Shown: positions 14,162 through 24,987 of the stretch, one piece after another
How positions within the stretch are numbered: position 1 is the first letter of the stretch
Layout of the letters: each line of letters opens with the position of its first letter
DNA from: Avena insularis
Lineage: Eukaryota > Streptophyta > Magnoliopsida > Poales > Poaceae
Length of the DNA: 64,000 bases
Reading direction: 5' to 3'
Assembly: GCA_023614405.1 (NCBI GenBank)
Contig: CM042696.1
Location: 333,985,211 to 334,049,210, forward strand
The notes under the pieces: generated by a model
What the model saw: the letters and a program-made list of their open reading frames with translations, nothing else
Told to the model about the DNA's origin: nothing
The model's database searches: none
Program-made: the position numbers and the translations under genes

Positions 14162-16046
14162 GGTGGATCCATGTGTGGTTTGTGAAAAGAACACACATGC
14201 AATGACTCTAGTGTTGGTTTTAGTATAAGAACACACATGCAATGACTCTAGTGGTTGATCCATGTATGGTTTGTGGAAAGAACACACATGCAATGACTCT
14301 AGTGGTTGATCCATATGTGGCTTGTGGAAATAACACACTTGCAATGACTCTAGTGGTTGATCCATGTGTGGTTTGTGGAAATAACACACATGCAATAACT
14401 CTAGTGGTTGATCCATGTGTGGCTTGCGGAAATAACACACATGCAATGACTCTAGTGGTTGATCCATGTGTGGTTTGTGGAAATAACACACATGCAATGA
14501 CTGTAATGGATCCATAAGAGGTTTACGGGAAAGAACACACATGCAATGACCACTGGTTAATCCATATGTGGTTTATGGAAAGAACACACATGCAATGACC
14601 ACTGGTTGATCCATGTGTGGTTTGTGGAAAGAAAACACATGTAATGACAGTGGTGGATCCATGTGTGGTTTGTGGAAAGAACACACATGCAATAACTCTA
14701 GTGCTAGTTTTAGTATAAGAACATACATGCGATGACTCTAGTGTGTCCACATGTCGTTTGTGAAAATAACACACATGCAATGACCACTGGTTGGTCCATA
14801 AGTTGTTTCTGGAAAAGAACACACATGCAATGAGTCTAGTGGATCCATGTGTGGTTTGTGAAAAGAACACACATACAATGACCACTAGTTGATCCATAAG
14901 TTGTTTGTGGCAAAGAACACACATGCAATGACAGTGGTTGATCCATGTGTGGTTTGTGCAAAAGAACACACATGCAATGTCTCTAGTGCTGGTTTGTGGT
15001 TTTAGTATAAGAACAAACATGTAATTACTCAAATGGATCCATATGTGGTTTGTGGAAAGAACACACATGCAACGACAGTGGTGGATCCATGTGTGGTTTG
15101 TGAAAAGAACACACATGCAATGACTCTAGTGTTGGTTTTAGTATAAGACAACACATGCAATGACTATAGTGGTTGATCCATGTGTGGTTTGTGGAAATAA
15201 CACACATGCAATGACTCTAGTGGTTGATCCATGTGTGGTTTGTGGAACTAACACACATGCAATGACTCTAGTGGTTGATCCATGTGTGGTTTGTGGAAAT
15301 AACACACATGCAATGACTGTAATGGATACATAAGTGGTTCATGGAAAAGAACACACATGCAATGACCACTGGTTGATCCATATGTGGTTTGTGGAAAGAA
15401 CACACATGCAATGACCATTTGTTGATCCATGTGTGGTTTGTGGAAAGAACACACATGCAATGACAGTGGTGGATCCATGTGTGGTTTGTGGATAGAACAC
15501 ACATGCAATGACTCTAGTGCTAATTTTAGTATAAGAACACACATGCAATGACTCCAGTGCTAGTTTTAGTATAAGAACACACATGCAATGACCACTGGTT
15601 GATCCATAAGTTGTTTGTGGAAAAGACCACACATGCAATAAGTCTAGTGGATCCATGTGTGGATTTTGGAAAAGAACACACATGCAATGACTCTATTGCT
15701 GGTTTGTGGTTTTCGTATAAGAAAAAACATGCAATTTCTCAAATGAATCCATATGTGGTTTGTGGAAAGAACACACATGCAATGACCACTGGTGGATCCA
15801 TGTGTGGTTTGTGGAAAAGAACACACATGCAATGACCACTGGTTGATCCATGTGTGGTTTGTGGAAAGAACACACAGGCAATGACAGTGGTGGATCCATG
15901 TGTGGTTTGTGAAAAAGAACACACATGCAATGACTCTAGTATTGGTTTTAGTATAAGAACACACATGGAATGACTCTAGTGTTGGTTTTAGTATAAGAAC
16001 ACACATGCAATGACTCTAGTGGTTGATCCATGTGTGGTTTGTGGAA
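14162..16046 (+). repeat. Recent 1.9-kb duplication, copy 2
   Basis: Partner of 11422-13306. The 2740-bp offset exceeds the 1885-bp length, so about 0.86 kb of other higher-order sequence lies between the copies. The event therefore copied or exchanged a block larger than the identical part. Confidence 0.85.
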
Positions 16047-17070
16047 ATAACACACATGCAATGACTCTAGTGGTTGATCCATGTGTGGTTTGTGGAAATA
16101 ACACACATGCAATGACTCTAGTGGTTGATCCATGTGTGGTTTGTGGAAATAACACACATGCAATGACTCTAGTGGTTGAACCAGGTGTGGTTTGTGGAAA
16201 TAACACACATGCAATGACTCTAGTGGTTGATCCACGTGTGGTTTGTGGAAATAACACACATGCAATGACTATAATGGATCCACAAGTTGTTTATGGAAAA
16301 GAACACACATGCAATGACCACTGGTTGATCCATATGTGGTTTGTGGAAAGAACACACATGCAATGACTCTAGTGGTTGATCCATGTGTGGTTTGTGGAAA
16401 GAACACACATGCAATGACTCTAGTGCTAGTTTTAGTATAAGAACACACATGCGATGACTCTAGTGCGTCGACATGTGGTTTGTGAAAACAACACACATGC
16501 AATGACCACTGGTTGATCCATAAGTTGTTTGTGGAAAAGAATAGACATGCAATGAGTCGAGTGAATCCATGTGTGGTTTGTGGAAAAGAACACACATGCA
16601 ATGACTCTAGTGCTGGTTTGTGGTTTTAGTATAAGAACAAACATGCAATTACTCAAATGGATCTATATGTGGTTTGTGGAAAGAACACACATGCAATGAC
16701 TCTGGTTGATCCATATGTGATTTGAGGAAAGAACACACATGCAATGTCCCTGGTGGATCCATGTGTGGTTTGTGGAAAAGAACACACATGCAATGACCAC
16801 TGGTTGATCCATGTGTTGTTTGTGGAAAGAACACACATGCAATGACAGTGGTGGATCCATGTGTGGTTTGTGAAAAGAACACACATGCAATGACTCTAGT
16901 GTCGGTTTTAGTATAAGAACACACATGCAATGACTCTAGTTGTTGAATCATGTGTGGTTTGTGGAAATAACACACATGCAATGACTCTAGTGGTTGATCC
17001 ATGTGTGGTTTGTGGAAAAGACACACATGCAATGACTCTAGTGGTTGATCCATGTGTGGTTTGTGTAAAT

Positions 17071-18926
17071 TGTTGGAGATATGCCCAAGAGGCAATAATA
17101 AAGTGGTTATTATCATATCTTCACACTTATGATAAATGTTTACATACCATGCTATAATTGTATTAACCGGAAACATTAATACTTGTGTGATTTGTAAACT
17201 AAAATAAGAGTCCCTAGTAAAGCCTCTTGTTAAACTAGCTTGTTGGTTAATATATGATCATTGTTTCCTGATCATGAACATAGAGATGTTATTAACAACA
17301 GGGTCATATCATTAGGAGAATGATGTGATGGACATACTCCTATAGATAAGCGTAGCATAAAGATCAAGTCATTTCAATAGTTCAATTGCTATATGCTTTC
17401 TGATACATAGTAACCTAATTCCTTCGACCATGAGATCATGCATATCACCTTTACTGGATGGATGCTTTGATGTCGTCAAACACCACACCGTAACAGGGTG
17501 GCTATAAAGGTGGCTTTGAGTGTTCGGAAAGTATTGGTTGAAACACATGGATCAAGAGTGGGATTTGTCCATCCACATGACGGATAGATATTCTCTGGGC
17601 CCTCTCGGTGAAATGTCATCCAATTAGCTTGCAAGCATGTGACTTGGTCACAAGGGATCACATATCACGGGAACGAGAAAAGAGTACTTATCGATGTGAG
17701 GTTGAACTAGGTATGCGAGATACCAAGCGATCATAACCTCGGATAAACATATATCGTGAGACAAAGGGAAATTGGTATCGTATGTAAGTGGTTCATTCGA
17801 TGCAAAGTAATCAGAAATATGTAGAGCCATATGAATTTCCAGATTCCTCTATTGGTTATTGTTGAGAAGTGTCTCGATCATGTCCGCATAATTCACGAAC
17901 CGTAGGGAGACACATAAGGATTGACGTTGTTTGAGTAGTTATGGTATTATGAGAAAGAGACCGAATGTTGTTGGTCTCGGATGGGATCCGGGATATCACG
18001 AGGTGATCCGGAATGGTCCGGAGAATAAGATTCATATAAGGAAAGTCCCATTTGAGTTGGGGAATGGTTAGGTGTTTTCATGGAACATTCTAGAAGGTCC
18101 GAATGTCGGAACTCCGGAAGGGAAGGGTACATGAATGTGTCATTGTAAGTTGGAATGATTGCATCATGTACTAAGTGTTCTCGCTGTCCAAAATAAAGGG
18201 TTTATTTAAATCCTAAATTGAAAAGTCAAACGGCTAGTTTGAAAGTCAAACGGCAATTTTGGGAAGTGGGAAAAGAGGAGTATGAAACCGAGTTGGGGAG
18301 GGAGACCTCCTCCAGCCGGCCAACTCAATGCCGAGTTGGGGAGGGACTCCTCCCTCCCCTGGCAGCCCTCCCACCTATATAAGGAGGGGCAGGGCTCCCC
18401 TCCTTACACACAATAGTTCCTATCCTCTAGACCTAAACCCTAGACCTAAACCCCGGTTTAGAGCTATTTCGGTTTAGAGCCTTCTAATTGGTTTAGAGCC
18501 TTCTAATTGGTGTGTCTAATTACTAGACCACTAATAGCCTCTCTCATAAGCTCCACCATACTGCTTGGCTTAAGGCGAAGCCTGCGAGATCTCCCCTACC
18601 TCCGTACCACGCCGTTGTCAGCCGGAATCGCGAGGAGAGTGCTACAACCTCCGCTTTCTTTGGAACAAGGGAGAGGAAGGTCTTCGAAAATCAACGCAGA
18701 CCGACTGTGAGGGGCCGCTTGAGCGTGGCGCTGGAAGGATCGTCTGTGATCTTGAGATCGGAAGAGCGACTACATCACCCACGAGAATCTGCTCTCGTTA
18801 ACCGCTTTGGAATCTTCGAGGGTGAGTTCCTCTATCGACTCGTTGCTACAATCTAGTAGATAGATCTTGGCTTGTTTGTTTGTATGCGATAGAAAATTTT
18901 TGTTTTCCATGCTACGAACCCCTACA
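17071..18926 (+). mobile_element. Solo LTR 1 (Copia, Angela/BARE-like), inserted in satellite
   Basis: 1856 bp starting TGTTGGAGATATGCCC and ending GAACCCCTACA, bounded by a perfect 5-bp target duplication TAAAT (17066-17070 and 18927-18931). Removing it restores a normal satellite unit reading GTTTGTG-TAAAT-AACACACATG, a variant also present at 2533. The start matches the Copia LTR type of the Triticeae Angela/BARE/WIS group as I know it; the exact family was not checked. No internal region and no second LTR are present, so it is a solo LTR left by LTR-LTR recombination. A TATATAA box lies at 18376-18382. Confidence 0.93.
18376..18382 (+). promoter_or_regulatory. TATA box of solo LTR 1
   Basis: TATATAA inside a GC-rich stretch, about 545 bp before the LTR end, the position expected of the retrotransposon promoter. 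If active it would transcribe rightwards out of the LTR into the remaining satellite units. Activity is not shown by sequence. Confidence 0.6.
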
Positions 18927-20646
18927 TAAATAACACACATGCAAAGACTGTAATGGATCCATAAGTGGTTTATGGAAAAGAACACACATGCAATGACCAC
19001 TGGTTGATCCATATGTGGTTTGTGGAAAGAACACACATGCAATGACCACTTGTTGATGCATGTGTGGTTTGTGGAAAGAACACACATGCAATGAATCTAG
19101 TGCTACTTTTAGTATAAGAACACACATTCCATGACTCTAGTGGGTCCATATGTGGTTTGTGAAAAGAACACACATGCAATGACCACTGGTTGATCCATAA
19201 GTTGTTTGTGGCAAAGAACACACATGCAATGAGTCTAGTGGATCCATGTGTGGTTTGTGGAAAAAAGAACACACATGCAATGACTCTAGTGCTGGTTTGT
19301 GGTTTTAGTATAAGAACAAACATGCAATTACTCAAATGGATCCATATGTGGTTTATGGAAAGAACACACATGCAATGACTCTGGTTGATCCATATGTGGT
19401 TTGTGGAAAGAACACACATCCAATGACCACTGGTGGATCCATGTGTGGTTTGTGGAAAAGAACACACGTGCAATGACCACTGGTTGATCCATGTGTGGTT
19501 CGTGGAAAGAACACACATGCAATGACAGTGGCGGATCCATGTTTGCTTTGTGAAAAGAACACACATGCAATGACTCTAGTGTTGGTTTTATTATAAGAAC
19601 ACACATGCAATGTCTCTAGTGGTTGATCCATGTGTGGTTTGTGGAAATAACACACATGTAATGACTCTAGTGGTTGATCCATGTGTGGTTTTAGTATAAG
19701 AACACACATGCAATGCCTCTAATGGTTGATCCATGTGTGGTTTGTGGAAATAACACACATGCAATGACTCTAGTGGTTGATCCATGTGTGGTTTGTGGAA
19801 ATAACACACATGCAATGACTCTAGTGGTTGATCCATGTGTGGTTCGTGGAAATAACACACATGCAATGACTCTAGTGGTTGATCCATGTGTGGTTTGTGG
19901 AAAGAACACACATCCAATGACCACTTGTTGATCCATGTGTAGTTTGTGGAAAGAACACACATGCAATGACAGTGGTGGATCCATGTGTGGTTTGTGGATA
20001 GAACACACATGCAATGACTCTAGTGCTAGTTTTAGTATAATAACACACATGCAATGACTCTAGTGGGTCCACATGTGGTTTGTGAAAAGAACACACATGC
20101 AATGACCTTTGGTTGATCCATAAGTTGTTTGTGGAAAAGAACACACATGCAATGAGTCTAGTGGATCCATGTGTGGTTTGTGGAAAAGAACACACATGCA
20201 ATGACTCTAGTGCTGGTTTGTGGTTTGTGGAAAAGAACACACATGCAATGACTCTAGTGCTGGTTTGTGGTTTTAGTATAAGAACAAACATGCAATTCAA
20301 ATGGATCCATATGTGGTTTGTGGAAAGAACACACATGCAATGACTGGTTGATCCATATGTGGTTTGTGGAAAGAACACACATGCAATAACCACTGGTAGA
20401 TCCATGTGTGGTTTGTGGAAAAGAACACACATGCAATGACCACTGGTCGATCCATGTGTGATTTGTGGAAAGAACACACATGCAATTACAGTAGTGGATC
20501 CATGTGTGGTTTGTGAAAAGAACACACATGCAATGACACTTGTGTATCCAAATGTGGTTTGTGGAAACAACACACATGCAATGAACTCTAGTGGATACAT
20601 ATGTGGTTTGTGGAAAGAACACACATGCAATGAACTCTAGTGGATC
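18927..20646 (+). repeat. Satellite block 1, distal part
   Basis: Continuation of the interrupted array, same orientation. The first unit completes the one broken at 17070, and the following 1 kb has the same unit order as 2540-3600. The array ends at about 20646 in two units with the altered motif TGAACTCTAGTGGAT, after which low-copy sequence begins. About 35 units by length. Confidence 0.95.
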
Positions 20647-21292
20647 TATCTTGGCATAATTTGATGTATGCCATGATGCATTTCATTGTAAAAGACACCC
20701 ACTTTCCATTTTTATTCTACTCAGCTTTGCCCCCCCCTCTCTCTCTCTCTTTCGTAGAAGCCCAAACATGTGCCCACTCTGTCTGCTACGCCCTCATTGG
20801 TTGTCATAGTTGTCACGCGGATCGTGCGCACCAACCGTTGATCCTGTGTGATCCAATGAGGCTCGTTGCACACGTCGTGCCCTTCACAGGACAACGCGAG
20901 ACAGCATGGACGTCTCCCTCAACGAGACTTCTACAAGAAGGAACACGATGTCGTCCATGGAAAAAGTGGTTGAGTGGTCATGTCATGTTTAATCTAGTAT
21001 GCAAAGGCTACAAGTATACTACACGACAACTGGTGATCCACGGACCACCGGCTATACCATTTTTACTATGCAGCACGCCTGGACTCTCACTTTCGTCAGG
21101 CCCCCACCACACGAACCTTCCACGCGGTAGCCGCAACCGGAAGAGCTGTCAACCTGGGCCCTCGAGGAGGCCTAAACGTCCCCGCATTAAAAACCCAGCC
21201 TATCGGGTCCTCCATTCGCACTCATCCACTACTCTCTCCTCCCTATCTAGCAAAACACCACAATCTTGAACATACTTGAATGAACCTTCTCC
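20647..21292 (+). other. Low-copy leader region, possible promoter of the zf-XS relic
   Basis: No credible coding region. It holds a pyrimidine tract with a CT microsatellite near 20730-20753, a 25-bp segment at 20829-20853 that recurs inverted at 22353-22377, and an AT-containing stretch GCATTAAAAACCC near 21183 that could serve as a TATA-like element. From about 21210 it is CT- and AC-rich like a grass 5' leader. Role inferred from position only. Confidence 0.4.
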
Positions 21293-22137
21293 ATGAAACC
21301 AGTGCGTGGGGGTGAGTGTCCCGGCATCTCCACCGGGGTGGTGCTTCATGCGGCAGATCTGGAGGAGCATCACGCAGCACAGGCCGAGGAGGACGTGCAG
21401 TTCAACCCCTTGGGGGACCATGTGCACGCCGGTGCTGACGACTTCGGAGGCGCCGATGAGGGCGTGGAGTTCGACGAACACGCTCCGCTCGTGTACCCAG
21501 AGGTACATCTATTTCTACATGTTTCATATTTTCTGCTCGAGCTTAATCTATCCAGGCGTCATAAAAAATCTAGTCCTAATGATTAGATGCAACGTCCGAA
21601 CTGGTAGATGGAGAGATATAGTCTGTTCTGAATGAATCCACATTATTTATTTATTAATAAGTTACCAAGAACACAAACCACATTAATTTAGTAGCGAGCT
21701 AGGGAGACGACCGTAATGAACTGCTGAACCTGTATAGACATGTTATTGCATCGAAAGTAACTTGGAATGGTGGAAGGAATATATATTTATTATTTTGCTC
21801 ATTTCGGTTTGTATTCTATACATTACAAGTGTATTCAAGTGAGATGGACTCTGACAAGGAGACCAGGGACAACAAGAGCTGCCATGTCATGAAGAAGCTC
21901 AAGAGCGGGATAATCCCTTTCCGCACTCGACTTGGGGAGCTCAGGTGCCCTTTCTATAAGAAAGGAGTCAGCCCGAGGATTGCCAGCTTGATTCCACATG
22001 CGGTTGGCATCGGTAAAAGCCCGACTAGTAAACACAAGTCGGCGACCAAGGCTAAGCACGCTGCTTATGGCAAGTTCCCGAGGGAGTATGTCAACACCGG
22101 CCTAGTGTCCCCTTACATAGGAATCAACAACTCCTAG
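21293..22137 (+). pseudogene. Decayed two-exon gene with zf-XS-like motif
   Basis: Exon 1 (21293-21502) encodes an acidic segment ending VEFDEHAPLVYPE, followed by a GT splice donor at 21503. The second part (about 21829-22137) encodes DSDKETRD, then LRCPFYKKG and LIPHAVGIGKSP, then KAKHAAYGKF, and stops at 22135-22137. The CPF...HAVG(I/V)G...KAxH pattern resembles the zf-XS domain of SGS3/IDN2/FDM-type proteins of RNA-directed DNA methylation and silencing. The usual CPFC reads CPFY here, so one zinc ligand is missing. No XS or XH domain follows. A phase-0 join of the exons would need an acceptor just before 21829, where AA stands instead of AG. It is therefore probably broken; a rapidly diverging real gene is the alternative. 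Confidence 0.45.
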
Positions 22138-22407
22138 CCGACCAACCCCGTCACTGTGTTGGCCCGGCCACTAATAATATTTAGTTCTCTTACCGTATCA
22201 AGACCCTTAAACTATGTGGATTTCTATTTTCGTACCCTTCAAAATATATTCAAGTTCATCTGTTTATGTTGTTAAAGTTCCGGTGGCATACTCGTTGTTT
22301 TGCATGGAAAGAGGGGTGCCCCCGATAGATATAAGGGTTATCATGTCCGCTAGATCACAAAGGATCAACGGTTGGTGGAAAAAAATGAGTACAACTGAAT
22401 CGCCATG
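22138..22407. other. Intergenic, nothing recognised
   Basis: 270 bases between the zf-XS relic and Cassandra. The only structure seen is GATCACAAAGGATCAACGG and its continuation at 22353-22377, which is the reverse complement of 20829-20853 with one mismatch. Confidence 0.5.
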
Positions 22408-22879
22408 TGTAACACCCCGTCCACTCCTAGGCCCAGGGGGTGTCACTCCTGGCATCTTAATAGGATATCTAGACTGGCCCCACAGACCAACACTAGTCTT
22501 TTCTGTGCACTTTGTCCTCACTCATGTGCGGCACCCGGTTACCCACTTCCTGGTCGGTCACCCATCCTAGAATTGCTCTAGGCCAAGCACGCTTAACCTT
22601 AGAGTTCTTTTCAAATGAGCTTCCGAAAAAGAAGTTGCAACTTGTTGGTATGAGTATTCTATCAATCCTATTAAGCCATGTGCCTGGTCTCACATACACC
22701 CACCCTTTAGAAGATCGATGCTCTCATCGATCAAGCACACCCCAGGAACGTTCCCTCTTGGCACGCGTCTATGCGTCTAGTGTCGGCACATGTGCCATGC
22801 CGTGTCCACTCTGGGCCACATGTGCCATGCTCCACATGTCCCGCCACTAACCCGCACACACCCGTGTAATCGCAAGGGT

Positions 22880-22893
22880 TGGCTCTGATACCA
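22880..22893 (-). other. Cassandra primer binding site (tRNA-iMet)
   Basis: Minus strand TGGTATCAGAGCCA, complementary to the 3' end of plant initiator tRNA-Met. It lies three bases inside the 22897-23180 LTR and fixes the direction of the element. Confidence 0.9.
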
Positions 22894-23024
22894 CTTTGTA
22901 ACACCCCCTCCACTCCTGGGCCCGAGGGGTGTCACTCCTGGCAGCTTAATAGGATATCTAGACTGGCCCCACAGACCAACACTAGTCTTTTCTGCGCACT
23001 TTGTCCTCACTCGTGTGCACCCGG

Positions 23025-23154
23025 TTACCCACTTCCCGGTCGGTCACCCATCCTAGAATTGCTCTAGGCCAAGCACGCTTAACCTTAGAGTTCTTTTCGA
23101 ATGAGCTTCCGGAAAAGAAGTTGCAACTTGTTGGTATGAGTATTCTATCAATCC
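23025..23154 (-). promoter_or_regulatory. 5S rRNA-like Pol III region in the Cassandra LTR
   Basis: The minus strand reads GGATTGAT, CATACCAAC, then AAGAACTCTAAGGTTAAGCG, TGCTTGG and CTAGGATGGGTGACC. These follow plant 5S rRNA in order and include the internal promoter (A box GTTAAGCGTGCTTGG, intermediate element, C box GATGGGTGACC). The other LTR carries the same at about 22540-22668. In Cassandra this segment is known to be conserved and able to recruit Pol III; it is not a 5S gene. Confidence 0.85.
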
Positions 23155-23180
23155 TATTAAGCCATGTGCCTGGTCTCACA

Positions 23181-23799
23181 CATGTGAACATTGACTACAT
23201 GACACTTCACCTATATAGGCCTAGGGGAATGCATTGTGTATTTGGCTACTAATCGTAGGGGTTGCCGGAGTGACAGAAACCTGAACCCCCGTTAGGAAAC
23301 CATTGCACAAGAGACGTAAGGGTCTTAGAGTTTAAAGATGTGGTTAGGTTTCTACCTTAATTACTTTCTTGTACTTACGGATGTTTGCAAGGGGTATAAT
23401 CACAAGTACGTATTAGTCTTGGATGGGGCGGTACATTAGCACTGGTTCACCCACACAACACTTAGCAAGCTAAAGAAGATTAATCAACTATATGAAGCGA
23501 AAGCACTTGACAGTCTTCCCATGTGTCCTCGAGAACATTTGGTCATTTTAAGTAATACAACCGGCTTGTCCTTTGCTGCATAAAGGATTGGGCCACTTGC
23601 TGCATTTATTCCTACTGTCTTTTATTTACTCGTACTTTGTTTACTTGCTTTATCAAAAAACCCTAAAAATCCGTTTGCTAAGTATTTGCAGAGAATTCCT
23701 GATCCATACCACTACCCAGCACCTTCTGCTCCTCGTTGGGTTCGACACTCTTACTTATAGAAAATACTGCGATACACCCCCTATACTTGTGGGTCATCA
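23181..23799 (+). mobile_element. Partial 5' LTR of the Gypsy element
   Basis: 619 bp collinear with 29839-30457 without indels and with 19 mismatches counted by eye (about 3%). It ends in TCATCA. The first 886 bp present in the 3' LTR are absent; the break coincides with the Cassandra boundary. Confidence 0.9.
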
Positions 23800-23807
23800 A
23801 GACTATC

Positions 23808-23826
23808 TGGCGCCATTGCCGGGGAG
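23808..23826 (+). other. Gypsy primer binding site (tRNA-Asp)
   Basis: TGGCGCCATTGCCGGGGAG, eight bases after the 5' LTR. It is complementary to the 3' end of plant tRNA-Asp apart from one base (A where G is expected). Confidence 0.85.
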
Positions 23827-23939
23827 TGAAGCGCTATTGGAGAGTGGAACTGGTAAAGGAAACTTCTACTGTGAGTATTGTTTACTACTGTTAGTTGCTT
23901 TATTTTCGTTAGGGATAATTCGCTGAGTTTCTTATTTGG

Positions 23940-24987
23940 TAATGCTACTACCACTGCTAAGGTAGTAGATAAGCCACCACCTGCTGAGAATGATGTTTTC
24001 AAAATACCTACAAGAATTATTGATCGTGTTATAGATACCTACTATGTTGGGGATGGAACTGTCCATCTCGGTGATCATTTACTCTTTATACACGAATTAT
24101 GCGGGTTGTTCAAGTGTGGAGGTATTACTATAGATCAAGTTAAGAAGAAATTATTCTCATTATCGTTGAAAGGAAGAGCTGAGGAATGGTATAAGCTGCT
24201 GAAGAATAGTCAAGCTATGGAATGGGAGTAAATAGTGCCTCTCTTTTATTCAAAGTTTTATCCTCCTAGTGAGATTCATAAAGATTGGAATCAAATATAC
24301 AACTTTTGGCCTCTTGATGGAGAGAGTACAACTCAAGCTTGGGGGAGATTGAAGTTACTAATGCTCAAATATCCCATTCATGAGCTCCCCAACAATATTA
24401 TTATCAATAACTTTTATGCAAGGCTCCCTCTACATGAGAAGGATTTATTGGATGCTTCTTGTGCTGGATCATTCACTCGCATGGAAGAAGAAGCTAAATG
24501 GGATCTTCTGGACAATATTCAAGACAATGCTGAAGCTTGGGAGAATGACAAAGGTAGAAAGTCATGTATAAATTATGATTATGAATGCATCGAATCTTTT
24601 ATAGGAACCGATGACTTTCAAAATATTAAAAATGCTTATGGTCTAGACTCTCAAGCTATTGCTTCTTATTTTAAGGCTTTTGCTTCCTATATTGAAGTGC
24701 CTAAAAACAAGTGGAATAAGTATCATGAACCTTATAAAGATGTTGCTAAGAGTGTTCCTGCAAGAAATACTGAAGTTTATACTGCTAATCATGTTTTACC
24801 TGAACCTTATATTGAGAAAATGCCTTTTCCAGTTAAGGTAAAGGAACATTCTATGATAGCTAATATGGTTAATGAAAGTATGAGTAAAGCTATTGAACCT
24901 GATAAACAAATGGTTGATGAACCTATAATAGCAAGTGTGAAAGACTTTGTCACTAAATATGAAAAAGAGGGACACCCTATCCTTTGA
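23940..24987 (+). pseudogene. gag-like frame of the Gypsy element, interrupted
   Basis: One reading frame from about 23880 to 24987 with a single in-frame TAA at 24229-24231. The left part carries a retrotransposon gag core (LLFIHELCGLF, then KKKLFSLSLKGRAEEWYKLL); the right part continues with LFYSKFYPP and NFYARLPLHEKD, the usual continuation of this gag type. Gag would form the virus-like particle that packages element RNA. No ATG opens the frame near its start. There is no CCHC zinc knuckle. The stop is most simply a point mutation after insertion. Confidence 0.7.

Larger units (their letters stand above)
1..17070 (+). repeat. Satellite block 1, proximal part
   Basis: Uninterrupted tandem repeat that is already under way at the window edge. 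I call this orientation plus: units read GATCCATGTGTGG, then TTTGTGGAAA, then AACACACATGCAATGA. Main unit types are 51 bp (CTCTAGTGGTTGATCC then AAATAACACACATG), 48-50 bp (CCACTGGTTGATCC or CAGTGGTGGATCC then AAAGAACACACATG) and a 40-bp form in which the GATCC half is replaced by TTTTAGTATAAG. Many units contain GGATCC (a BamHI site). The block divided by a mean unit of about 49 bp gives near 350 units (estimate, not counted). I do not recognise the family as one of the named Triticeae satellites (118-bp pSc119.2, 340-bp Afa, 380-bp pSc200 are all different lengths). No gene is credible here. Confidence 0.97.
22408..23180 (-). mobile_element. Cassandra TRIM retrotransposon, complete
   Basis: Two LTRs of 287 and 284 bp (22408-22694 and 22897-23180) flank a 202-bp non-coding interior. 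On the minus strand each LTR starts TGTGAGACC and ends GTGTTACA. Next to the 22897-23180 LTR the minus strand reads TGGTATCAGAGCCA (22880-22893), the primer site for initiator tRNA-Met, so the element points left. Both LTRs contain a 5S-rRNA-like stretch, the hallmark of Cassandra. The LTRs differ at about ten positions plus a 3-bp indel by eye (about 3.5%). It has no coding capacity and depends on proteins of other elements. CATG stands on both sides (22404-22407, 23181-23184), one base short of a full 5-bp duplication. Confidence 0.92.

Noticed and set aside
18425..18452. Telomere-like CCTAAACCC repeats
   Set aside because: Only about two imperfect copies within the leader part of solo LTR 1.
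1..20646. CRISPR-like array of direct repeats
   Set aside because: Units abut without unique spacers, lengths vary between 40 and 51 bp, and the surrounding DNA is clearly plant nuclear.
20640..21269. Open frame of 209 codons on the plus strand as a gene
   Set aside because: It starts in the satellite edge, runs through a CT microsatellite and leader-like DNA, and has no motif.
22540..23154. 5S rRNA genes
   Set aside because: The two 5S-like stretches lie inside Cassandra LTRs, differ from 5S rRNA at many positions and are part of a retrotransposon.
22264..23252. Short open frames over Cassandra
   Set aside because: Cassandra is non-coding; these frames occur twice only because the LTR is duplicated.
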